Shown here one piece after another: positions 1-5,696 of a stretch of DNA of 14,986 nt (position 1 is its first letter; each line of letters begins with the position of its first letter). Under the pieces are notes generated by a model. The model was not told where the DNA came from and ran no database searches. It worked only from the letters and a program-made list of their open reading frames with translations. The stretch comes from Comamonadaceae bacterium (GTDB taxonomy: Bacteria > Pseudomonadota > Gammaproteobacteria > Burkholderiales > Burkholderiaceae), in the NCBI GenBank assembly GCA_947377705.1, contig CANCGU010000042.1, positions 1-14,986 of the forward strand, written 5' to 3'. The translations under genes and the position numbers were made by a program.

Positions 1-249
1 GCCAACTGGTTGCACCACGGCGTGGTGACCCCCGCTGAAGTGAACGCCACGTTCAAACGCATGGCTTCCGTGGTGGACAAGCAAAACGCAGGCGACAAGC
101 TGTACCAAAAAATGGCAGGTCGCTTTGCCAAAGCGCCTGCTTACCAAGCCGCCCTCGACTTGGTGTTCAAAGGCAAAGAGCAGCCTAGCGGCTACACCGA
201 GCCTTTGCTGCATGCCTGGCGCTTGAAAGTGAAGGCGGGCAACGCCTAA
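1..249 (+). CDS. glcB: Malate synthase G, C-terminal end (5' part outside the window)
   Basis: The reading frame is open at base 1 and runs 82 codons to TAA at 247-249. Malate synthase G condenses glyoxylate with acetyl-CoA to give malate (glyoxylate and glycolate use, cytoplasm). The visible residues match the C-terminal helical plug of the family: an [10 protein letters not shown] segment, a VVDKQNAGD segment, and the signature end [14 protein letters not shown] near residues 60-73 of the fragment. The acetyl-CoA and Mg binding barrel lies upstream and cannot be inspected. The tail KVKAGNA is immediately followed by a tandem copy of its own coding sequence (see repeat). A strong terminator follows at 294-320, so this is the last gene of its transcript. 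Isoform G rather than A is called from the C-terminal motif by recognition, not by alignment. Confidence 0.85.
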   Translation, partial: ANWLHHGVVTPAEVNATFKRMASVVDKQNAGDKLYQKMAGRFAKAPAYQAALDLVFKGKEQPSGYTEPLLHAWRLKVKAGNA

Positions 250-271
250 AGTGAAGGCGGGCCAAGCCTAA
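228..271 (+). repeat. 22-bp tandem duplication across the malate synthase stop codon
   Basis: Bases 228-249 and 250-271 are adjacent copies of one 22-bp unit, starting agtgaaggcgggc and ending gcctaa, with two mismatches in the middle (aac versus caa). The first copy encodes the last residues and stop of malate synthase. The second lies after the stop and carries the same TAA in the same relative position. It looks like a slippage duplication that is neutral because the first stop is intact. Confidence 0.9.
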
Positions 272-293
272 TCACTTCTCCTTGAAGCAATAG

Positions 294-320
294 AAAACGG
301 CTCCTTAGGGAGCCGTTTTT
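294..320 (+). terminator. Rho-independent terminator after malate synthase
   Basis: An 11-bp perfect stem (294-304 with 309-319, core acggctcc/ggagccgt) closes a TTAG tetraloop and ends in a run of five T. The A run on the 5' side means it can also work for minus-strand transcripts. It insulates glcB from the gene at 376. Confidence 0.92.
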
Positions 321-375
321 CATGGGCACTGCGAACTATGATGGAAAGATTCCATTTTGCAATTGAGACCCTGCC

Positions 376-771
376 ATGACACACCCTCTGATTAGCACCA
401 CCCTTCGCTTTGCTTTGCGCACCGTGATCGGTTTGGTTTTGACTGTGTTCATGGCTGCGGGCGTGTACCTGCTGTTCTCTTACCACTTCACCTACTCCAG
501 GGGTGAGAGCGTGGGTTTTGTGCAAAAGCTCTCTTACAAAGGTTGGATCTGCAAAACTTGGGAAGGCGAACAAATTCGCGCGTTGGCCACCCTGCCCGCC
601 ATTCCAGAAAAGTTTGCTTTCACCGTGCGTGATGATGCGGTGGCTGACCAGATCAACAAACACATTGGTCAAAAAGTGGTGGTGGAATACGAACAGCACA
701 AAGGCTTGCCAGGTTGCTTTGGTGAAACCGAATACTTCATCACCAAAGTCACACCAGCGCCTGGCGAATAA
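376..771 (+). CDS. Small membrane-anchored protein of unknown function
   Basis: This encodes 131 residues with one clear transmembrane segment at about residues 14-35, preceded by basic residues, so a cytoplasmic N-terminus and periplasmic C-terminal domain are likely. The soluble part contains a conserved-looking stretch FTYSRGESVGFVQKLSYKG followed by WICKTWEGE (residues 38-65), two cysteines at 59 and 114, and a predicted beta-rich tail. Proteins of this shape occur in Burkholderiales and Bacteroidetes; I recall some carrying the automatic name '6-phosphogluconate dehydrogenase', which this protein is far too short to be. It stands alone: a terminator lies upstream and the next gene is convergent. 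The Shine-Dalgarno is weak. A TATGAT hexamer at 337-342 could be a -10 box, but no good -35 is visible. Function unknown. Confidence 0.75.
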   Translation: MTHPLISTTLRFALRTVIGLVLTVFMAAGVYLLFSYHFTYSRGESVGFVQKLSYKGWICKTWEGEQIRALATLPAIPEKFAFTVRDDAVADQINKHIGQKVVVEYEQHKGLPGCFGETEYFITKVTPAPGE

Positions 772-780
772 GGCGCTTTA
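756..780 (+). terminator. Possible weak terminator at the end of the 131-residue protein gene
   Basis: A 6-bp stem agcgcc (756-761) / ggcgct (772-777) spans the stop codon TAA at 769-771 and is followed by only a short T run. It sits in the 17-base gap between two convergent genes. The loop is 10 bases, so stability is modest. Confidence 0.3.
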
Positions 781-788
781 AAGCACGT

Positions 789-1994
789 TCAAGGCGTCGG
801 CGTACGCGTGACCAACGGGTACACCAGCTGCTGCAGGTGCCGCACATTTTTGTTCACTTGCACCCACCATTTGCTGAACGAGTCCATCGGTTTTTCAATG
901 TGACGGAACAAGCGTGGTGCAGGTCGCAGTTGCAGATGAGGCATCGCAGTGAGATCGGGCAAACACAGATGTGCCACCGTTTGCACACTCTGCGCCTGGG
1001 CCAAAGCTTGCAATACCTCGTCAGCAGAGGCAAACCAGCAGTGTGACGTGAGCGCGGCCATGCGCTCGCCCACAAAGTGCCAACGCAAAGCACTCCACGG
1101 ATGTGCCTGTGTGTATTCTGCAAACGCCACGGCCACGCACACCACATCCGCGGGCAAGTCCTCAGGCAAATCGGCCAGCACCCACGGATGCACCAACCAC
1201 ACATGTTTACCCATCACATCGTTTGTCACCGGTTTTGTCAAACCCAACTCAGCAGGCGGCTCAACAAACACCTTGGGCTCATCCCAAGCCAGTTCGTTTT
1301 TGCGTACCTGCGCCACGGTGGCTGAGCTGTTGGCCAAGATGTCCATCAACTCGTAACTCACGTCAATCGACGTGCCACGGCTGTGCCAAATTTCTGGTGC
1401 AAATTTTTCAACCGTGTCGGCATTGAACAAATAAGGCTTGCTACTACCCGTGGCCGCCACCCATTGCCAGCTGAGGTAGTTGCTGGCCAAGTCACCATCT
1501 AACAAATGGCTGTACATCCAATCGGCAGCTACACGCCAGTGCACTTTGCGCAAGTGCACGATGTAGCTAGCCAACCACAAGCGTGCGTGGTTGTGCAAAT
1601 AGCCGGTGGTGTAGAGCATGCGAATGGCGTTGTCGATCACGGGCACGCGGGTACACGCATGGCGCACGTCTTCGGGCAGTTCGGTGCTGTACTCAGACTC
1701 AGGCAACACACCTTCATGCAACGACTGTCCAATACCTTCACCCAAATGGTGATGCATATGCTGGAAGTATTCGCGCCAACCTAGTTCGTAAATCAACTTA
1801 TGTTGCACGCCCACGCGGTATTGGTGATACATGGCACTGGCCACATCGGGCACAGTCAAAAAACCATGCGTGAGGTACGGCGACAAATGCGTGACCGCCC
1901 CATCCAAGGCATTGCGCGTGTGCGCGTAGTCTTTGGGGCTAACGTAGTCAAGCCGCAGACGAGCAGCTTCGGGCGTGGGTGCGAATTCGTACAT
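789..1994 (-). CDS. Cryptochrome/photolyase-family flavoprotein with apparently permuted domains
   Basis: This encodes 401 residues. Residues 1-205 are a photolyase FAD-binding domain: THLSPYLTHG at 35-44 (the TSxLSPYL FAD phosphate motif), a WREYF motif at 73-77, TGYLHNHARLW at 130-140, and DGDLASNYLSWQW at 166-178. By motif alignment the last stretch keeps the two FAD-binding Asp (166, 168), the Asn near flavin N5 (172) and the first electron-transfer Trp (176) of E. coli photolyase. Residues 262-382 look like the alpha/beta domain normally found at the N-terminus: a strand beginning KHVWLVHPWVL, a SALRWHFVGERM helix at 301-312, and a SFSKWW motif at 373-377. A TAA in frame at 2001-2003, three codons before the ATG, rules out a longer N-terminus. 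The likely role is blue-light DNA repair or light sensing; which one cannot be told from the sequence. It is divergent from the gene at 2040. Confidence 0.85.
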   Translation of the reverse strand: MYEFAPTPEAARLRLDYVSPKDYAHTRNALDGAVTHLSPYLTHGFLTVPDVASAMYHQYRVGVQHKLIYELGWREYFQHMHHHLGEGIGQSLHEGVLPESEYSTELPEDVRHACTRVPVIDNAIRMLYTTGYLHNHARLWLASYIVHLRKVHWRVAADWMYSHLLDGDLASNYLSWQWVAATGSSKPYLFNADTVEKFAPEIWHSRGTSIDVSYELMDILANSSATVAQVRKNELAWDEPKVFVEPPAELGLTKPVTNDVMGKHVWLVHPWVLADLPEDLPADVVCVAVAFAEYTQAHPWSALRWHFVGERMAALTSHCWFASADEVLQALAQAQSVQTVAHLCLPDLTAMPHLQLRPAPRLFRHIEKPMDSFSKWWVQVNKNVRHLQQLVYPLVTRTPTP

Positions 1995-2039
1995 AAGATT
2001 TTATGATTGTGCCTTGTTCGCTTCGCTACACTTTGAGGC

Positions 2040-2264
2040 ATGTCCAGACCCATGCCTGCCCCCCTTGACGCTTGCGCCTGTCCTTTGTGCGGCCAGCCGA
2101 ATCAATGCGCCATGGAAGCGGCCAAAGCAACCGGGCAAGCAGCGGCCACATGCTGGTGTGTGAACGTGTCTTTCTCACCTGAGTTGCTGGCCCAAGTACC
2201 TGCCGCTTCACAACGCCAAGCCTGCATTTGCAAAGCCTGTGCCACGAAAGGCACACATGCTTGA
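2040..2264 (+). CDS. Cysteine-rich CWC family protein
   Basis: This is a 74-residue protein with the hallmark spacing of the Cys_rich_CWC family (PF14375): CPLCGQPNQC near residues 14-23, the CWC triplet at 38-40, and CICKAC near 62-67. Seven or more cysteines in a small soluble protein suggest a Zn or Fe binding fold; the function of the family is not known. The ATG at 2040 has GAGG only one base upstream, which is too close; the in-frame ATG at 2052 sits 13 bases from it, so the exact start is uncertain. The 3' end overlaps the start of the exporter gene by eight bases, so the two are probably translationally coupled. The gene is divergent from the photolyase-like gene. Confidence 0.8.
   Translation: MSRPMPAPLDACACPLCGQPNQCAMEAAKATGQAAATCWCVNVSFSPELLAQVPAASQRQACICKACATKGTHA
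2246..2251 (+). promoter_or_regulatory. Ribosome binding site choosing the exporter start
   Basis: GAAAGG lies five bases before the ATG at 2257 and inside the preceding gene. It favours ATG 2257 over the in-frame GTG at 2239. Confidence 0.6.
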
Positions 2265-3717
2265 ACGCGGCTCATTGGCGGAATTGCAAAGTCGCTACGG
2301 CACACGCCACCGTTGGCTGTTGCTGACCACCGTGATGATTGGCTCCATGGCCGCCATCATGTCGTCCACCATCATGAACGTAGGCATTCCCGACATGAGT
2401 TTGCAATTCGGCATTGGCCAAGAATTGGCGCAATGGGTGAGTTCTAGCTTCATGGTGGCGATGACGGTGTCCATGCTCACCACCCCGTGGCTGCTGGCAC
2501 GCTTTGGCTATCGCACCACCTACTTGGGTTGCATGTTGGTGTTGCTCAGCGCGGGCATTGCTGGCGGACTTTCAACGGATTACAACCTTGTGCTGGCGGC
2601 GCGCGTGATCGAGGGCTTGGCCGCAGGCGTGGTGCAACCGATTCCCGCCATCATCATCTTGCGCGCCTTTGACACCTCCGAGCAAGGCCGTGCCAACAGC
2701 TTCTTTGGCATGGGCGTGGTGCTGGCCCCTGCGCTTGGCCCCAGCATCGGTGGCTTGTTGGTGGACTGGATGAGCTGGCGCGCGCTGTTCTTCATGGTGG
2801 TGCCGTTTTGCTTGATTTCCATATGGATGGCGCTGCGTTATGTGCCCACGACAGCCCCAGGTGGCGTGAGCGCCAACCACGGCAAGCCCTCACTCGATTT
2901 AGGCGGCCTGGCACTCGCCACCGTTGGTACCTTGTGCTTGCTCAATGGTTTGGTGATGCTGCACAGCGGCAATGTCACGACCTCGGTCGCCTTGGTCGTT
3001 GCGGCGGCGCTGTGCACGGCGGGGTTTGTGATGTGGCAGCGCGTACAAACTCAAAACGACGGCAAACCGCTGATGAACTTGGGGCTGTTTGCCCATAGGC
3101 CATTTGCCATGGGCACCACCGTGGCGTTTATTTACGGCATTGCGATGTTTGGGTCCACCTATTTGTTGCCTTTGTATTTGCAACTAGGTCTGGGCCTGTC
3201 ACCTAGCTATGTGGGCACTTTGTTGTTGCCATCCGGTTTGTTGTTGGCGTTCACGATTGCCATCGTAGGTCGCTATTCCAGCACACACCCCACGCACTTG
3301 ATGGTGAGTTTTGGCTTGGTGTTGTTGGCACTGTCTTTTGCACTCATGCTCACCGTGAATTTAAAAACAGGTCTGTGGGTACTGGTGGCATTTGCGATTT
3401 TGGGACGCGTGGGCTTGGGCTTTATCTTGCCGTCACTCAATATCGGCGCCATGCGCGGCATGGACAGCAGCTTGATTCCTCAAGGTGCAAGTGTGATCAA
3501 TTTTCTGCGCATGCTAGGCGGCGCTGCAGGCGTGAGCCTGTGTGGCATTTTGCTGGAGTGGCGACTGGCCGTGCATGGTGATTCACTCACCAACAGCAGC
3601 ACTTCGGCCATGCGTCTGGCGGCGTTTGATGAAGTGTTTTTGATGCTCGCGTTTGTTTGCATGCTGGCACTTTTAGCCGCTTGGCGCATTCGCCAACCAA
3701 GCCAGCGCCCCGATTGA
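2257..3717 (+). CDS. MFS exporter, DHA2 (EmrB/QacA) family, 14 predicted TM segments
   Basis: This encodes 486 residues from the ATG at 2257; GTG 2239 would add six. It is a proton-driven inner-membrane drug or metabolite exporter of the DHA2 class. Diagnostic features are the first TM helix ending in IMNVGIPDM, a WVSSSFMVAMTVSMLTTPWL segment, motif B (AARVIEGLAAG, about 114-124) with its Arg, and the antiporter motif C (LAPALGPSIGG, about 156-166). Length and hydrophobic spacing fit 14 helices. The substrate cannot be deduced. There is no adjacent HlyD/EmrA adaptor or outer-membrane channel gene, so it may act alone or with partners elsewhere. It overlaps the CWC gene at its 5' end and is followed after 16 bases by an amidotransferase. 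Confidence 0.9.
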   Translation: MLERGSLAELQSRYGTRHRWLLLTTVMIGSMAAIMSSTIMNVGIPDMSLQFGIGQELAQWVSSSFMVAMTVSMLTTPWLLARFGYRTTYLGCMLVLLSAGIAGGLSTDYNLVLAARVIEGLAAGVVQPIPAIIILRAFDTSEQGRANSFFGMGVVLAPALGPSIGGLLVDWMSWRALFFMVVPFCLISIWMALRYVPTTAPGGVSANHGKPSLDLGGLALATVGTLCLLNGLVMLHSGNVTTSVALVVAAALCTAGFVMWQRVQTQNDGKPLMNLGLFAHRPFAMGTTVAFIYGIAMFGSTYLLPLYLQLGLGLSPSYVGTLLLPSGLLLAFTIAIVGRYSSTHPTHLMVSFGLVLLALSFALMLTVNLKTGLWVLVAFAILGRVGLGFILPSLNIGAMRGMDSSLIPQGASVINFLRMLGGAAGVSLCGILLEWRLAVHGDSLTNSSTSAMRLAAFDEVFLMLAFVCMLALLAAWRIRQPSQRPD

Positions 3718-3733
3718 TTTTGATTGAAACGCC

Positions 3734-4510
3734 ATGTGCCAATTGCTCGGACTGAACTGCAAAAACCCCACCGATGCCACCTTCAGCTTCAGTGGCTTCG
3801 CGCAACGTGCGGGCGTGACCGACCACCACGCCGATGGCTGGGGCATTGCATTTTTTGAAGGCTCAGAGCAAGACCGCGGCCTGCGCCATTTCATTGACCA
3901 CCTGCCTGCCAGCACCTCGCCTGTGGCCGAGCTGATTCGCAAGTACCCCATCAAAAGCCGCAATGTGATTTCGCATATTCGTAAAGCCACGCAAGGCGTG
4001 GTGGCCCTCGAAAACTGCCATCCCTTTGTGCGCGAGTTGTGGGGCCGCTACTGGGTATTTGCACACAATGGCAATCTTGAAAATTACGCACCGCGCTTGC
4101 ACGGCAGCTTCAAACCCGTCGGTCACACCGACAGTGAACAAGCGTTTTGCTGGTTGATGCAAGAGATGGCCAAGTCACACGCCAACGTGCCGTCGATTGA
4201 CGAACTCACCCTGACCTTGAAAGAACTGGTGCCGCAAATTGCGAAACACGGCACGTTTAATTTTTTACTGTCTAACGGCCAAGCACTGTGGGCGCATGCG
4301 TCGACGAATCTTTGTTACATCGAGCGTAAGCACCCGTTTGCAAAGGCTACGTTAAGTGACCAAGACATGAGCATCAACTTTGCAGAGCACGCGTCACCGG
4401 ACGACCGTGTGGCTGTTGTTGTCACTGCGCCTTTGACAACTAACGAGATTTGGACGCCGTTTGCACCGGGGGAATTGAAGGTGTTTGTGGATGGGCAGCT
4501 ACGAAGCTAG
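3734..4510 (+). CDS. Class II glutamine amidotransferase, YafJ-like
   Basis: This encodes 258 residues, close to E. coli YafJ (255). It is an N-terminal-nucleophile glutamine hydrolase domain (GATase_4, PF13230) with no synthetase domain attached. Cys2 is exposed as the nucleophile after Met removal. Other visible elements are DGWG at 34-37, SHIRKAT at 80-86 (the Arg contacts the glutamine carboxylate in the family), CHPF at 96-99, the oxyanion-hole motif HNGN at 111-114, and TDSE at 132-135. All residues expected for glutaminase activity are present. The acceptor of the ammonia, or the true substrate, is unknown; related stand-alone enzymes include the ergothioneine-pathway EgtC, but no egt genes are here. 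It is probably cotranscribed with the exporter. It is convergent with gshB across the double hairpin. Confidence 0.88.
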   Translation: MCQLLGLNCKNPTDATFSFSGFAQRAGVTDHHADGWGIAFFEGSEQDRGLRHFIDHLPASTSPVAELIRKYPIKSRNVISHIRKATQGVVALENCHPFVRELWGRYWVFAHNGNLENYAPRLHGSFKPVGHTDSEQAFCWLMQEMAKSHANVPSIDELTLTLKELVPQIAKHGTFNFLLSNGQALWAHASTNLCYIERKHPFAKATLSDQDMSINFAEHASPDDRVAVVVTAPLTTNEIWTPFAPGELKVFVDGQLRS

Positions 4511-4527
4511 TTGCTCTTCTATCGCAC

Positions 4528-4609
4528 GCCACGCATCAGCCAGCATTCGCCGTGGCTTACACCGCTGCGCGGTGAATGGCGCCACATCGAACGCTGACTG
4601 CTGTGTGGC
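4528..4609. repeat. Long imperfect hairpin 1 of a paired palindromic element
   Basis: The arms 4528-4549 and 4588-4609 are inverted copies (18 of 22 match; three of the four differences are transitions). The apex 4552-4586 is itself quasi-palindromic, with gtggc/gccac outer and caccgc/gcggtg inner stems. It starts 17 bases after the amidotransferase stop. No T run follows, so it is not a classical terminator, but a hairpin this long could stall RNA polymerase or protect a 3' end. Confidence 0.85.
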
Positions 4610-4716
4610 TGGGCTTGCAAAGGTGTCTGGTGTTCTGTTTATGCAGACTTAGATTGTCTGAGTACGGTTGACGGTGTTTGTTGTGGCGCCATTCACCGCG
4701 CAGCGGTGTAAGCCAC
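4552..4716. repeat. Exact 35-bp inverted repeat pair, BIME/REPIN-like
   Basis: Bases 4552-4586 and 4682-4716 are reverse complements over all 35 positions, with 95 bases between. Each is a quasi-palindrome at the tip of a longer hairpin. Two palindromic units in inverted orientation is the layout of bacterial BIMEs and REPINs, but I do not see the GTAG/GGAG foot typical of RAYT-mobilised REPs. Whether it is dispersed in the genome cannot be seen here. Confidence 0.8.
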
Positions 4717-4743
4717 AGCAAATACCGCCAACCGTGCTCAGAC
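4656..4743. repeat. Long imperfect hairpin 2 of a paired palindromic element
   Basis: The arms 4656-4687 and 4712-4743 are inverted copies (28 of 32 match, all four differences are transitions; three become G-U pairs in a plus-strand RNA). The apex carries a caccgc/gcggtg stem around a 3-base loop. The right arm runs into gshB and includes its stop codon (4738-4740). The central 35 bases, 4682-4716, are an exact inverted copy of the apex of hairpin 1. Confidence 0.85.
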
Positions 4744-5691
4744 CGAACGAGCAGCTTGCTCAAGTGCATCAATGAACATAGCCGCCACATCAAACCCAGT
4801 CTGGTCAAAGATTTCCTGAAAGCACGTAGGACTGGTCACATTCACTTCGGTGAGGCAGTCGCCAATCACATCCAAACCCACCAACAACAACCCGCGTTGC
4901 GCGAGGATGGGGCCAAGAGCTTGGGCGATTTCTTGGTCGTGAGCAGAGATGGCTTGCGCCACACCTTTGCCACCTGCAGCCAAGTTGCCACGCACTTCGC
5001 CACCTTGCGGGATGCGGGCCAAGCAATAGGGCACGACCTTGCCGCCGATGACGAGCACGCGCTTGTCGCCTTGGTCGATGGCGGGGATGAACTTTTGCAC
5101 CATGACGGTTTGTGCGCCGTCACGGTTAAGAGTTTCGATGATGGCGCCTAGGTTCAAGCCGTCGTCTTTGACGCGAAAGATGCCCATGCCACCCATGCCG
5201 TCAAGGGGCTTCAAGATGATGTCACGGTGCTGCGCATGAAAGGCGCGAATGGCATCGGCGCTGCGCGTCACCAACGTGGGGCTGATGAATTGCGCGAATT
5301 CCAGAATGGCTAATTTTTCTGGATGGTCACGCAAAGCTGCGGGCTTGTTGAACACCTTGGCGCCTTCGCGTTCGGCTTGCTCTAGCAAGTGCGTGGCATA
5401 AAAGTACTCGGCATCGAACGGTGGGTCTTTGCGCATGACGATGGCATCTGCGCTTTTGAGCGCGTAATGCGCGTCCACACTTTGCACCTCAAACCAACCC
5501 TCAGCGTCACCCGTCAAGCGCACATGCTGAACGCGTGCCGACACTTGTTGACCGCTTTGCCACACGATGTCTTGCGGCTCACAAGCCAACACTTGATGAC
5601 CGCGTCGCTGGGCCTCACGCATCATCGCAAACGTGGTGTCCTTGTAAATTTTGAAAGACGACAACGGGTCTGCGACGAAGAGGATGTGCAT
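4738..5691 (-). CDS. gshB: Glutathione synthetase
   Basis: This encodes 317 residues (E. coli GshB is 316) and aligns by eye along its whole length. It joins gamma-glutamylcysteine and glycine using ATP to give glutathione, in the cytoplasm. It is an ATP-grasp enzyme: MRKDPPFD at 86-93, ATP-binding ILKPLDGMGGMGIFRV at 159-174, GDKRVLV at 208-214, ARIPQGGEVRGNLAAGG at 225-241, and the Mg-binding LTEVNVTSPTC at 280-290 (Glu282 and Asn284 match the metal ligands of the family). The ATG is five bases after the kup stop with a poor Shine-Dalgarno, so coupled translation is likely. It is the last gene of gshA-kup-gshB. Its stop codon lies within the arm of hairpin 2. Confidence 0.97.
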   Translation of the reverse strand: MHILFVADPLSSFKIYKDTTFAMMREAQRRGHQVLACEPQDIVWQSGQQVSARVQHVRLTGDAEGWFEVQSVDAHYALKSADAIVMRKDPPFDAEYFYATHLLEQAEREGAKVFNKPAALRDHPEKLAILEFAQFISPTLVTRSADAIRAFHAQHRDIILKPLDGMGGMGIFRVKDDGLNLGAIIETLNRDGAQTVMVQKFIPAIDQGDKRVLVIGGKVVPYCLARIPQGGEVRGNLAAGGKGVAQAISAHDQEIAQALGPILAQRGLLLVGLDVIGDCLTEVNVTSPTCFQEIFDQTGFDVAAMFIDALEQAARSV

Positions 5692-5696
5692 GGGTG

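Noticed and set aside
2239..2256. GTG at 2239 as the exporter start
   Set aside because: The in-frame ATG at 2257 has GAAAGG five bases upstream; the GTG has no comparable site.
4557..4808. 83-codon minus-strand open frame across the hairpins and the gshB end
   Set aside because: It is read through palindromic DNA and the 3' end of gshB in another frame. It has no ribosome site or family resemblance and is better explained as repeat sequence.
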